Below, piece after piece: positions 1-8,629 of a DNA stretch of 64,000 bases (within the stretch, counting starts at the first letter, position 1; each line of letters starts with the position of its first letter). The notes beneath the pieces were generated by a model. The model was not told where the DNA came from. It ran no database searches and worked only from the letters and a program-made list of their open reading frames with translations. The translations under genes were made by a program, and so were the position numbers. The DNA is taken from contig JAEWHC010000001.1 of assembly GCA_023387985.1 (NCBI GenBank), positions 124,001-188,000 of the forward strand, read 5' to 3'. Source of the stretch: Bacteroidota bacterium. Its GTDB lineage: Bacteria > Bacteroidota > Bacteroidia > Chitinophagales > Chitinophagaceae.

Positions 1-2
1 GC

Positions 3-341
3 AACGAAACAGGCTATGACATCCTGCTGAAAAACACAAATCCAGCTACCGTTAAGATGGAACTGGATCTCTTCTGGACGATATTCGCCGGTGTGGACCC
101 CATTGCGTTATTTAAGGGCAGTCCCGGACGATATACCATGTGGCACATTAAAGACATGGACCGCAATGATCCCACGAAACAAACTGAACTTGGAGCAGGT
201 TCCATTGACTATAAGGAGATTTTTAAATTCAAAAAACTCGCCGGCCTCGAATACCCCTTCCTGGAGCAGGAACAATACAATTTTCCTCCATTCGATAGCG
301 TAGAAAAAGGATATCAATACCTCAGGAAGAACCTGATTTGA
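3..341 (+). CDS. sugar phosphate isomerase/epimerase family protein (3' end only)
   Basis: The reading frame is open from the window edge, so only the C-terminal 112 residues are seen. They fit the xylose-isomerase-like TIM-barrel family (sugar phosphate isomerase/epimerase) common in Bacteroidota: an ELDLFW strand, the WHIKDM segment that usually carries metal or substrate ligands, GAGSIDYKEIF, and a late FLEQEQY strand before the final helix. Members isomerise or epimerise sugars or inositols; the substrate cannot be told from this part. The first ATG inside the window (57) is internal, because coding continues upstream of it in frame. A strong terminator follows the stop codon closely, so this is the last gene of its transcript. 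Confidence 0.8.
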   Translation, partial: NETGYDILLKNTNPATVKMELDLFWTIFAGVDPIALFKGSPGRYTMWHIKDMDRNDPTKQTELGAGSIDYKEIFKFKKLAGLEYPFLEQEQYNFPPFDSVEKGYQYLRKNLI

Positions 342-367
342 ACAGGTAAGCTTTATTGCCCTATTTC

Positions 368-397
368 ATGCAGGCATTGAATGCCTGCATTTTTTTT
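368..397 (+). terminator. intrinsic terminator after the sugar isomerase
   Basis: A perfect 10-bp stem (ATGCAGGCAT at 368-377 with ATGCCTGCAT at 381-390) and a 3-nt loop run straight into a T tract ending at 397. It lies 27 nt after the stop codon. This is a textbook Rho-independent terminator. Confidence 0.92.
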
Positions 398-563
398 GTT
401 TCGGTATCCGGAAATCAGCTGTCAGGAGTGCCTATACGTGATCTAAGAAAAGACTAAAATTGAATGGCTGGGGCCGGCCAGCATTGTGCTTTTTCTACTT
501 TTACGGTGCGCGGAGCAATAAGCCCCGTGTATGCATAGCAGCTTCATTTAATAAAAGAAAATT

Positions 564-1298
564 ATGAACAGGACTTATACTCATATTTTTTCCGTACTGG
601 TTTTGGTAATCCTGTGTTCCGTAGCCTGTAAAAATCAGGATTCGGACAATGGTTTTCCAACGACCGAAAAAGAATTCAGGGAAGGTTATTTTAAGGACGA
701 TCCCATGCAACGTCCGGGACTTGCAGATGGCAGGCGGATAACCGATTTCACCCTGACCTGTGATGCCATAGGCCCTATTCGCCTGACCGATGACTTTGAA
801 AAGGTTGAACAAATTGTAGGAAAAGAAAATATTAAAATTGATTCGCATTTTGTGGAAGGCAATTTTGAAGGATTATTAACCACCCTTTGGCCTCTCACCA
901 ATAAGGAAGCACGCATTTACTGGCTGGAAAAAAAACCTCCATTTTCAAAAATCCGGTCAGTGGAAATCAATCACCCCATGAGTGTCTGGCAATTTTCTAA
1001 TGGATTAAAGGTTGGTACCTCACTTGATCAGATTGTCAATATGAATGGAGGCAAACCGGTGACGTTTTATGGATTTTACTGGGATTATGGTGGAAAGATC
1101 TCCAGCTTTAATGATGGGCGTTTAGCTGCTGAACTGCCCTGTGTCTCGGGCACATTATCTCCAACGGAGGAAGCTGATACGGATCAGGTCAGAAATACCG
1201 TATCGGGAGATTCGCCCATCAGCAGCGATGTTCCCGGGCTAAAAGAAATGAAGGTGGAACTGAGTACGATCGTACTTCTTCCCGGGGAGACAAAATAA
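564..1298 (+). CDS. hypothetical lipoprotein, 244 aa
   Basis: The N-terminus has a hydrophobic segment ending in a lipobox (SVAC, Cys22), so the mature protein is probably a lipid-anchored periplasmic or outer-membrane protein. I do not recognise the family. Two internal stretches, one around residues 72-90 (GPIRLTDDFEKVEQIVG) and one around 148-163 (NGLKVGTSLDQIVNMNG), resemble each other: a short strand followed by a helix of the type seen in SmpA/BLIP-like folds. That suggests a duplicated small domain, but this is inference. The gene stands alone between a terminator upstream and a convergent protease gene. A partial -7-like element (TACTTTTA, 496-503) lies upstream. Confidence 0.75.
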   Translation: MNRTYTHIFSVLVLVILCSVACKNQDSDNGFPTTEKEFREGYFKDDPMQRPGLADGRRITDFTLTCDAIGPIRLTDDFEKVEQIVGKENIKIDSHFVEGNFEGLLTTLWPLTNKEARIYWLEKKPPFSKIRSVEINHPMSVWQFSNGLKVGTSLDQIVNMNGGKPVTFYGFYWDYGGKISSFNDGRLAAELPCVSGTLSPTEEADTDQVRNTVSGDSPISSDVPGLKEMKVELSTIVLLPGETK

Positions 1299-1348
1299 CC
1301 CTATACACGGTTCTGAAAACCCCTTAGCTTTCTATTGATTATACCAGG

Positions 1349-3778
1349 TCAATATTCAAAATCACATCCGATGGGTGCGCCGGGCGGCATCGGTTCCTGT
1401 TCTGTTATGTTGATTTTATGTGGTTTTTTCATCCGTTCGAGCGCAAGCAAATAATGTCCTTTCAGATTGCCACCTGAGTTTTCTGCGGCAGTTTCCAGCC
1501 ATGTTTTTAAATCATCCAATGATGCGGTTAATGCCGCTCTTGTGGGAAAACTATTTTGCGGATTAACGCTATGGTAAAGCATATAGGTAAGCAATATCTG
1601 TGCAGTTTGATATTGTAACGGCGCATTGTTGCCGGAGTAACGGGTATTCTTAAAAAATGCATCAACCAATCGTTTCGTCATATCTTCTAATCCAAAATCA
1701 GCTACAGGTTTGATTTGAGCAAGCCTGTTTAAGCGTTCTGAATTGAACAGCAACCCAAAAACCAAATCGGCCATCGATTCGCCGGGCGAATAACGGTCGA
1801 ATGCCAGCCCGGTTCGCTTGCTGAACAACTCCCTTGTGGGTGCATATCCTGCAGGTCGCGGAGGGATTAGGGTAACAATACGTTCCGGCACCACCAGGTT
1901 ATCAACATCCAGCACGCGGACCAGCGCATTTAAAGCGAGCAATTGGTCTCTTGACCTCAATACGGAAACTCCGGGCTGCCTGTCGCCTTTCAGGCTATAG
2001 GTATAATTCATACCGCCAACCCATTTAGCTACCGCTTCAGTTTGATAACGATGGAAAAAATAAACAGGAACAAAAACATCTTCGAGAAATGCGTTGGGAG
2101 TGCCGGTTTTAATCTGGCCGTCATTAAAAAACTGGATTGCTTTTTGGCGAACCTGCATGATGCGGTCTAACTCATCCACCGAATTTTTTCCATTATCCCA
2201 TAAATGGGCATCTGGATGCATGCCTCCCGGGGCACGTGCATCCCTGTCACTGATAAAACCCAGGCCGCGCTGCCTTGCATTATCCAGGATTTGGTCCAGT
2301 CCCCTTTTTTCTTCCGCCGCATTCGCGAATTCCCTGTATCCCCAGTTGATCGCCACTTTATCCCATTCACCAATTTCATTGGTGTACACATTCTCCAGCG
2401 AGAAAGTGCTTGCCCCCCGCAATTCCACCAACGGGTGCGGGTAATCCATCACCGAGGCGCGGCCATTTACGCTGCTTGAATAATTATGCATCAGGCCCAG
2501 CGTATGGCCTACTTCGTGTGCTGCCAATTGCCTGAGGCGCCATAGCGATGCTTTCAGCATTTCATCTTCATTTGCTTTTTGTTCATCTACTTTGCCCAGC
2601 AGGGCTGAAAAAATCAGGTAATCCTGGCGAACACGCAGTGATCCAAGTGTCACGTTACCTTTGATGATCTCTCCCGTTCTTGGATCAACAACAGAAGCAC
2701 CGTAGCTCCAGCCTCTTGTACTCCGGTGCACCCAGTTGATCATATTGTACCGTACATCCAGCGGATCAGCATCTTCCGGCAAAAGTTCCACGCGGAAAGC
2801 ATTGCGGTATCCTGCTGCATTAAACGCCGAAGTCCACCACCTGGCGCCTTCCATTAAAGCTGTACGGATGGGTTCGGGTGTACCCCGGTCGAGATAGTAA
2901 ACGATGGGTTCTACCGGTTCACTTATTTCCAAATTCTTATCGCGCTTTTCTAGGCGATGCCTGATGACGAAATATTTTTGTATAGGTTCGGATACCGGGG
3001 TGGCAAAATCAAAATAAGAAAAAGGAATGAAACCACTGCGTGGATCAAAAACCCTTGGGACGAATCCAGGTTCCGGCAATTCAATAAAAGAATTGCGCAC
3101 CGTTAGGGTAACTGCATTTGGTACACTTGCCACTGCACTTACAAAGCGTCCGGCGCTTCCATCTGTACTTGTAAACGTCAGGGCTGATTCAAATTCCGAA
3201 TTCTGAGGAAAAGCCTTGACATGAGCAATATTTACTGAGCTTCTTGACCGGTCAAGACTAAAGCTGCCTTGTTGTGCCCGACGAAGGGTGGCAACAATCT
3301 GGAGGGCATCGCGAAGAAGAAAATCAGTTATATCAATCAACAGCCGGTTTCCGCTTTTGGCTACAAGATCAAATCCCCAAATTGTTCCGCTTGCAAAGGA
3401 TTCGGCAACGGCTTTTACCTCAAAGGGATCGTTACTCAGGGCCCGGTAATCCTGGTTGGGAACCACCATCATCACTTTGAGGCCCGCACGCTCAAAATGG
3501 GCAACATAGGCATCCCCGAGACGGTTACGGTCAAGACCAACATCGTTGCTTCCGAGACCCGAGCTTAAGGCGTTGGTGTAAAGGAATTCTTTTTGCTCAT
3601 CAATGATTTCCAGGTACACCTTTCCAAGTTCTTTATCAACATAAATGGGAAAAAAGCCATCCCGTTTTTCAAACGACCTGGTTTTCTCAGGAATTTCAGG
3701 CAATGCCTGCGAAAAACCCAAATGGACTACAGTGGAAAACAATAAACTTAATGCAAGACGACATAGCATACAATCCAT
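1349..3778 (-). CDS. secreted zinc-dependent metalloprotease (DUF5117/DUF4953-type)
   Basis: An 809-residue protein starting with a signal peptide that ends near residue 24 (GFSQA). The catalytic signature HEVGHTLGLMH is at residues 421-431, with a Met-turn-like SVMDYP at 442-447, placing it with metzincin-like zinc proteases. The order (N-terminal DUF5118/5117-type region, zinc site in the middle, long C-terminal helical part) matches the Bacteroidota family annotated as zinc-dependent metalloprotease. It should act in the periplasm or outside the cell; the substrate is unknown. The start is ATG at 3778; a second ATG three codons in is possible. It is transcribed alone, converging with the lipoprotein gene. 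Confidence 0.9.
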   Translation of the reverse strand: MDCMLCRLALSLLFSTVVHLGFSQALPEIPEKTRSFEKRDGFFPIYVDKELGKVYLEIIDEQKEFLYTNALSSGLGSNDVGLDRNRLGDAYVAHFERAGLKVMMVVPNQDYRALSNDPFEVKAVAESFASGTIWGFDLVAKSGNRLLIDITDFLLRDALQIVATLRRAQQGSFSLDRSRSSVNIAHVKAFPQNSEFESALTFTSTDGSAGRFVSAVASVPNAVTLTVRNSFIELPEPGFVPRVFDPRSGFIPFSYFDFATPVSEPIQKYFVIRHRLEKRDKNLEISEPVEPIVYYLDRGTPEPIRTALMEGARWWTSAFNAAGYRNAFRVELLPEDADPLDVRYNMINWVHRSTRGWSYGASVVDPRTGEIIKGNVTLGSLRVRQDYLIFSALLGKVDEQKANEDEMLKASLWRLRQLAAHEVGHTLGLMHNYSSSVNGRASVMDYPHPLVELRGASTFSLENVYTNEIGEWDKVAINWGYREFANAAEEKRGLDQILDNARQRGLGFISDRDARAPGGMHPDAHLWDNGKNSVDELDRIMQVRQKAIQFFNDGQIKTGTPNAFLEDVFVPVYFFHRYQTEAVAKWVGGMNYTYSLKGDRQPGVSVLRSRDQLLALNALVRVLDVDNLVVPERIVTLIPPRPAGYAPTRELFSKRTGLAFDRYSPGESMADLVFGLLFNSERLNRLAQIKPVADFGLEDMTKRLVDAFFKNTRYSGNNAPLQYQTAQILLTYMLYHSVNPQNSFPTRAALTASLDDLKTWLETAAENSGGNLKGHYLLALERMKKPHKINITEQEPMPPGAPIGCDFEY

Positions 3779-3847
3779 AATTAATTGTACGCAATTTAGT
3801 TAAATCATGTTCAAATTCCACCTGGAATAGAATGAGGCCACATGCCT

Positions 3848-4597
3848 TTATTTCCGTTTTGTTTTGATGTGCTCCACTTGTTTTTGGAGGTTCTGTACAA
3901 CATCTACCAACTGATTGACATCCCACACCGGTTTTTCATTGGGCTTTTGCAGGATCAGCTGTGCCCTCCAAATCTCGGCAACATCATCAAGGTCAACGGT
4001 ATACGGCGGATAATGCTGATTGTCACTCACGAGGGTGAGCATTGCTTTTGACCGCCCCGTTCGTTCAATTCTTTTGTAAACAATCCCTTCCTGCCGGCTT
4101 ACCACAATATAGGTATGCGAAGTTTTTACATCTTCTACATTCTCGAGTTTGGAACCAATGATTACACTTCCACTGGGTGTGGGAAGCATGCTGTCCCCAA
4201 TGATCTCAAAAGCCCGGAAGCTGCCATGTCCAAGCATAGGCAGGGTAAAGGTGTTGAGTTCATCAATAAATTCAGGATCGTCGTATCCGGCAAGGTAACC
4301 TGCCGCTGCTTTTACCGGAACAAAAGTGATCTCGTTCCGTTCGGAAGCGTTTTTCAGACGACGTCTTTTGCTCAGATAATTATCACCTTCCTGGGAAAGA
4401 TCTTGCAAAAGCAGGTCGTCAAGTGTCAGCTTGAAAATTTTGCCAACCGTTTCCAGCACATCGAGCCTGGGCTCTGCCCTTTCTTCCTCATAAGCGCCAA
4501 CCAAAGAGCGCTTTATACCGATCCGGTTTGCAAAATCTTCCTGTGTCCATCCCCGAAGCTTACGGAGATATTTGAAATTTGAACCTGCATAACTCAT
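3848..4597 (-). CDS. XRE-family regulator with S24 (LexA-like) peptidase domain
   Basis: A 249-residue protein with an N-terminal helix-turn-helix (about residues 5-60) and a C-terminal S24 domain. The S24 part shows GDSMLPT with the presumed nucleophile Ser136, and Lys175 in IVYKRIE as the expected general base. An Ala-Ala-Gly stretch at 97-100 resembles the self-cleavage site of LexA/CI repressors. It is probably a repressor that cleaves itself on a stress signal, as LexA does, or keeps the fold without cleavage. I chose ATG at 4597 because a TTG nine bases upstream would lie in the promoter. A short coiled coil may end the protein. Paired repeats over its promoter suggest autoregulation; it is divergent from surE. 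Confidence 0.88.
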   Translation of the reverse strand: MSYAGSNFKYLRKLRGWTQEDFANRIGIKRSLVGAYEEERAEPRLDVLETVGKIFKLTLDDLLLQDLSQEGDNYLSKRRRLKNASERNEITFVPVKAAAGYLAGYDDPEFIDELNTFTLPMLGHGSFRAFEIIGDSMLPTPSGSVIIGSKLENVEDVKTSHTYIVVSRQEGIVYKRIERTGRSKAMLTLVSDNQHYPPYTVDLDDVAEIWRAQLILQKPNEKPVWDVNQLVDVVQNLQKQVEHIKTKRK

Positions 4598-4603
4598 TGC
4601 TAA

Positions 4604-4637
4604 CAAATTTTGGTAAACTTACTAACTATTTTGGTAA
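4604..4637 (-). promoter_or_regulatory. promoter and paired-repeat operator of the XRE-S24 gene
   Basis: Two identical 10-bp direct repeats, TTACCAAAAT on the minus strand, lie at 4607-4616 and 4628-4637. They are 21 bp apart, that is two helical turns. A -7-like box AAAATTTG (one mismatch to TAnnTTTG) at 4604-4611 overlaps the proximal repeat and ends 6 nt before the ATG. The layout fits a repressor pair blocking its own promoter. Binding by the adjacent regulator is inferred. Confidence 0.6.
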
Positions 4638-4691
4638 GCCAAGAAATATTTTTTCTTTATCCCTTTCACAAGCTTGCACTTTGCGTTTTTG

Positions 4692-4699
4692 TACCTTAG
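4692..4699 (+). promoter_or_regulatory. probable -7 element of surE promoter
   Basis: TACCTTAG matches the Bacteroidota -7 consensus TAnnTTTG in all but one position and lies 27 nt before the surE start codon. The operator repeats of the divergent regulator lie 55-85 bp upstream. Confidence 0.5.
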
Positions 4700-4726
4700 C
4701 CGGATTATAAAATTTAGAAGAAACCA

Positions 4727-5515
4727 ATGAGTACTGCAAAGGCTGATAAGCCGCTTTTTCTTGTTACGAATGATGATGGAATAAATGCGCCCGGTATCGC
4801 CAATCTTGTAGAAGCGGTAAAGGAATTGGGCGATGTGGTGGTAGTAGCACCTGATAAGCCGCAAAGTGGAATGGGGCATGCCATAACCATCGGGCAGCCG
4901 TTGAGGATGCATAAAAGCGCGGTATTTGGCGATATTGAAGCCTGGCAGGTTACGGGGACACCGGTAGATTGTGTTAAGCTTGCCGTGGACAAGATTCTGC
5001 CGCGTCGTCCGGATTTTTGCTTTAGTGGAATCAATCATGGCGGCAACCAAAGTATTAGTGTTATTTACAGCGGTACCATGAGTGCAGCCATGGAGGCGGC
5101 GATTGAAAAAATACCTTCAGTTGGTTTCAGCCTGCTTGATTTCAGCCTTGAAGCCAATTTTGAGACTTCTCAATGGGTTGTGCGGCAGGTGGTGAAAATG
5201 TTGCTGAAGCAGGAAAACGAAGAACACATGCTGCTTAATGTCAACATTCCGAATGTTGATCTTGAATTGCTGGGAGGCATCAGGATTTGCCGTCAGGCTT
5301 ATGCCAAATACCAGGAAGAATTTGACATGCGTACAGACCCGCATGGCCGCAAATATTACTGGCTAACCGGCGAATTTAAAAATATGGATGAAGGGGATGA
5401 TACGGATGTTTGGGCCCTCGACAACAATTTTGTAAGTGTAGTTCCGGTTTCCATTGATTTTACCAATTTTAAACTGAAAAAAAGCCTTGAAGAAAAATGG
5501 GGAAGAACTTTTTAA
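4727..5515 (+). CDS. surE: 5'/3'-nucleotidase SurE
   Basis: A 262-residue cytoplasmic metal-dependent phosphatase that removes phosphate from nucleoside 5'- and 3'-monophosphates, linked to stationary-phase survival. The family's metal-binding NDDG motif is at residues 15-18 (LVTNDDGINAPGI), followed by VVVAPDKPQSGMGHAIT, the TGTPVDCV segment and SGINHGGN, all in the usual order. The length is typical. Its last 19 bases overlap the next gene, which suggests translational coupling, and lpxB follows in the same direction. Divergence from an S24 regulator raises the possibility of shared control. Confidence 0.96.
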   Translation: MSTAKADKPLFLVTNDDGINAPGIANLVEAVKELGDVVVVAPDKPQSGMGHAITIGQPLRMHKSAVFGDIEAWQVTGTPVDCVKLAVDKILPRRPDFCFSGINHGGNQSISVIYSGTMSAAMEAAIEKIPSVGFSLLDFSLEANFETSQWVVRQVVKMLLKQENEEHMLLNVNIPNVDLELLGGIRICRQAYAKYQEEFDMRTDPHGRKYYWLTGEFKNMDEGDDTDVWALDNNFVSVVPVSIDFTNFKLKKSLEEKWGRTF

Positions 5516-5802
5516 AAGCAGATAATTATGTAACCGGATTTATTTTGGGTATCTTTTTGCCCATGATAGGTGTCGTGCTTTTTTATTTCTGGAAAGTTTA
5601 TCCAAATGCATTCGGGCTTTACCTCAGGTACCTAGCCATAGAAACACGGCTGCTCAATAGCCTCATCGTTATTTGCCTGCTGATCAACATCATTGCTTTT
5701 ACGTTTTACGTTAACCGCCACCTCGATAAAACAGCCAAAGGCATTTTTGTTGTGACTATTATTTATTCACTGGTTTCTTTAGGCTTTAAATTCTTGCGCT
5801 GA
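5497..5802 (+). CDS. small integral membrane protein, 101 aa
   Basis: The start overlaps the end of surE by 19 bp in another frame. Three hydrophobic segments (about residues 14-33, 53-72 and 82-98) predict a small inner-membrane protein with little soluble part. I do not recognise a named family. The position between surE and lpxB, with 24 nt to the next start codon, suggests one transcript and possibly an envelope role. No functional motif is visible. Confidence 0.75.
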   Translation: MGKNFLKADNYVTGFILGIFLPMIGVVLFYFWKVYPNAFGLYLRYLAIETRLLNSLIVICLLINIIAFTFYVNRHLDKTAKGIFVVTIIYSLVSLGFKFLR

Positions 5803-5826
5803 TTATTTTCTTTTGATCTTTATACA

Positions 5827-6936
5827 ATGAAATTCTACATCATTTCCGGCGAAGCCTCCGGTGATCTGCATGGCAGCAATCTCATGCTTGCTTTGCGAAG
5901 AAAATTTTCACAGGTAGAATTTCGTTGCTGGGGTGGTGACAAAATGGAAGCAGCCGGTGGAACATTGGTTAAGCATTACAGCGACCTGGCATTCATGGGA
6001 TTTAAAGAAGTCATTCAAAACCTGCCTGAAATCTTGGGCAATATCCGATTATGCAAAAAAGACATTACAGCGTACCGGCCTGATGCCATAATTCTGGTAG
6101 ACTATCCGGGATTTAATTTGCGCATTGCAGAATGGGGGAAGAAAAATGGTTACAGGATCATTTACTACATCAGCCCACAAGTGTGGGCCTGGAAAGAAAA
6201 CCGGGTGAAAATGATGAAAAAATGCATCGACCTGATGTTGGTGATCCTGCCATTTGAACAAAAATTTTTCAGGGAAAAATGGAACTGGGATGTTGATTAC
6301 GTAGGCCATCCTCTCGTGGAAGTGATCAAAGCCTTTGATCCAAAAATTACTGACTTTTCAAACAAACCCGTTGTGGCCTTATTGCCGGGAAGCCGCAAAC
6401 AAGAGATCCGCAAACACCTCTCCATAATGCTCGAAGTTGCCGGAAGATTCCCGGGGCATCATTTTATAGTGGCTATGGCACCAGGCCAAACCAAAGATTT
6501 CTATTCAAGGTTTTTAAAAGAACATAACAATGTAAGCGCCGTGGGCGGACTTACCTATGATCTGCTCAAAGCTTCGAAAGCCGCTATTGTAACAAGCGGT
6601 ACAGCCACACTCGAAACCGCCCTGCTAAAAGTACCCGAATTTGTGGGTTACAAAACCAGCAACATGAGTTACCAGATCGCCCGCAAACTGGTTAAAATCA
6701 AGTATATTTCTCTCGTTAATCTCATCATGGATAAGCCTGTGGTGAAAGAATTGATTCAGCAGGATTTTAACGCATCCGCCATGACAAACGAACTCAGCAA
6801 TTTACTCAACAACCCCGTCAGGCGCCATCAAATGTTGAATGATTACGATGAACTGGAAAATGTATTAAGTGCAGGCGGCCATGCAAGCGATAATGCGGCA
6901 GAAAAAATAAAGGATTTTCTGGGCAAGCGGCCTTAG
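5827..6936 (+). CDS. lpxB: lipid-A-disaccharide synthase
   Basis: A 369-residue GT19-family glycosyltransferase. It joins UDP-2,3-diacylglucosamine and lipid X to form the lipid A disaccharide on the inner face of the cytoplasmic membrane. Family motifs in order are the N-terminal GEASGDLHGSNLM, YISPQVWAWKENRVK, LLPGSRKQEI, and the C-terminal SGTATLETALLKVP and KIKYISLVNLI. The length is normal. It follows surE and the small membrane protein in the same direction and ends before a likely bidirectional terminator. Confidence 0.96.
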   Translation: MKFYIISGEASGDLHGSNLMLALRRKFSQVEFRCWGGDKMEAAGGTLVKHYSDLAFMGFKEVIQNLPEILGNIRLCKKDITAYRPDAIILVDYPGFNLRIAEWGKKNGYRIIYYISPQVWAWKENRVKMMKKCIDLMLVILPFEQKFFREKWNWDVDYVGHPLVEVIKAFDPKITDFSNKPVVALLPGSRKQEIRKHLSIMLEVAGRFPGHHFIVAMAPGQTKDFYSRFLKEHNNVSAVGGLTYDLLKASKAAIVTSGTATLETALLKVPEFVGYKTSNMSYQIARKLVKIKYISLVNLIMDKPVVKELIQQDFNASAMTNELSNLLNNPVRRHQMLNDYDELENVLSAGGHASDNAAEKIKDFLGKRP

Positions 6937-6969
6937 TTTCCCTCTCCCTTATTTTGGATGGAAGTAGCC

Positions 6970-6998
6970 AAAAAAAGGCCGCCGGAGCAGCCATTTTT
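6970..6998. terminator. bidirectional terminator between lpxB and head-GIN gene
   Basis: A short hairpin (GGCCGC at 6977-6982 with GCAGCC at 6987-6992, one mismatch, loop CGGA) has seven As on its left (6970-6976) and five Ts on its right (6994-6998). It can therefore end transcripts from either side, as expected between convergent genes. The stem is short. Confidence 0.5.
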
Positions 6999-7044
6999 CG
7001 TGTTTGAATTCTGATGTATTATAACCCCCAAAAAAAGGGAATAT

Positions 7045-7764
7045 TTATCGCTCAAATGCACTCACCCTGCCACTTCCGGTAATTGAGGTGGAAATTTTGG
7101 GGCTACCCTTGTAGCGGACGCCCCCGCTGCCACCAATTTGTACATCAAGCGCTTCAGCGGAATTTACCTCCGCGGAGCCACTTCCGGCAATGCGAATTTG
7201 TGCTGTTTTGCTGCGCAGATCGAAACCCCGGTAGTTACCACTTCCGGTAAGATTCAGCTTCAATTCACCTGCATTTCCTGAAAGGTGCAGGTTGCCACTT
7301 CCCGCAATTTTAGCCATAATATCAGTTGCCTGAATTTCCAGGTTAATATTTCCACTGCCCGTAAGCGCAGCATTGAAATTTCCCGAAGAATTTAACGCCG
7401 TGGTAGATCGAATACTTCCGCTCCCTGCGAGATTGGCCTCCCTGAGGTCGGGCATGGAAATATGCACCTTCATGGTTGCATTGCGGATATTGACTTCCCT
7501 TGAAGTGCTGATCTTCAATTTGCCGCCTGAAACTTCTGTTTCAATGTACGGCAATACATTCTCATCCGCTTCCACAACAAGGGCAACAGGGCCCCGGCTG
7601 ATGTATACATTGATTGATCCCAGGGAAGAAACCGCGGCAAAATCCGCTAAATTCCTTTCCTGCCTTTGAATATTTTTATTGCCGCTGATGTTTTTCCGCT
7701 GGGCAAAAGAAGGCAGTACCACAAAAATAAATACTGCAAACAAAATGAATTTGGCGTTTCGCAT
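7045..7764 (-). CDS. head-GIN domain protein (DUF2807)
   Basis: A 239-residue secreted protein. The frame is open up to a TTG at 7797, but ATG at 7764 gives a clean signal peptide (MRNAKFILFAV... cut after FAQ). The mature part is the DUF2807 fold, once called putative autotransporter adhesin, a right-handed beta-helix built on recurring GSG turns. Here GSG recurs about every 15-25 residues (AGSGSI, TGSGNI, AGSGNL, TGSGNY, AGSGSA, GGSGGV, TGSGRV). The family is widespread in Bacteroidota and its function is unknown. It is a single gene, convergent with lpxB. Confidence 0.88.
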   Translation of the reverse strand: MRNAKFILFAVFIFVVLPSFAQRKNISGNKNIQRQERNLADFAAVSSLGSINVYISRGPVALVVEADENVLPYIETEVSGGKLKISTSREVNIRNATMKVHISMPDLREANLAGSGSIRSTTALNSSGNFNAALTGSGNINLEIQATDIMAKIAGSGNLHLSGNAGELKLNLTGSGNYRGFDLRSKTAQIRIAGSGSAEVNSAEALDVQIGGSGGVRYKGSPKISTSITGSGRVSAFER

Positions 7765-7900
7765 GTCTGGAATGATTTGCTTTCTAAACGCCGTCAATAA
7801 ATTTTGGTTACAATTTTCTTAATCTATATGGATGAGAGGCAAAATTTGCCGACAAATAGAAAATATATAATGATGGTGGAATCCTATATTTAGCATGTGG

Positions 7901-8530
7901 TTAGCGGAAGCCGTAAAGGAGTTCAACTTCCTGCACGTAGCCCTCCATCTCCAGGTCTTCGCCAAATGGACTATATGGCTGTTTCAGGCTGCTTCCAAAT
8001 ACAAAGGCCACTGTTTGCCAAAAACGCGCATTGGTTCCACCCTTATATTCCTTCAGAATATCAAAAACATTTATTCCTGTTTGCCGGTTGATGAGTTTCA
8101 TCAGCACTTTTCCCTGGTATACGCTCAGGTCAGTAATCTGATCGCCAAAACTTGCTTTTAGCTGGCGCTCCTGGCTTTTGATAAAGTCTTTTTTAGATTG
8201 CTCGTCCGGCAACCTGTCAAGGTGAATATTGAGATAATTGATTACCACACTTGCACGCTGGGCATACGGATAGGTTACATACACCGCGTTACGAAGCCGG
8301 GTCATTTTTCGTTTTTGGCGGGCCAGGTGCCGCGGCATTTTTCCTACCACTTCCACCCAGGGAAGTACTCCGGTAGGAATAAGCGTTCCATCGGGCATAC
8401 GGGTGGCCCACACAATTATGGTATCATTTGGCCCGAATTCAGGTTCAACGGTTATTGCCGGCTTTGCCTGCTGCGCCGAGGATGTAATTGCGAACCCCCG
8501 AATCAAAAGTATGGTCAGGATTATTTTCAA
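7901..8530 (-). CDS. DUF4294 domain-containing secreted protein
   Basis: The frame runs without stops up to the sdaA stop codon (TTG at 8629 directly follows it). No ATG occurs near the N-terminus. A TTG at 8530 would start a good signal peptide (KIILTILLIRGF... cut after SSAQ), giving 209 residues, and I prefer it. The start remains uncertain. The body matches DUF4294, a family of unknown function in Bacteroidota: VYVTYPYAQRASVVIN, a KDFIKSQERQLKASFG helix and a C-terminal GGTNARFWQTVAFVFGSSLKQPY. It is probably the last gene of the operon running from 10895 leftward. Confidence 0.78.
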   Translation of the reverse strand: MKIILTILLIRGFAITSSAQQAKPAITVEPEFGPNDTIIVWATRMPDGTLIPTGVLPWVEVVGKMPRHLARQKRKMTRLRNAVYVTYPYAQRASVVINYLNIHLDRLPDEQSKKDFIKSQERQLKASFGDQITDLSVYQGKVLMKLINRQTGINVFDILKEYKGGTNARFWQTVAFVFGSSLKQPYSPFGEDLEMEGYVQEVELLYGFR

Positions 8531-8629
8531 TGATTGCTTTACCCTGTTTAATACGATAAAATTAAAATTGTTGTCGCCATTTGCAGGCTTTCCTGAAAAA
8601 TTAACGAAAGCACAGAAGCGATGGTACAA

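Noticed and set aside
7045..7764. Recurring CCACTTCCGG-like DNA units resembling a repeat array
   Set aside because: They encode the GSG turns of the head-GIN beta-helix protein; spacing and sequence vary, so it is neither CRISPR nor a DNA-level repeat.
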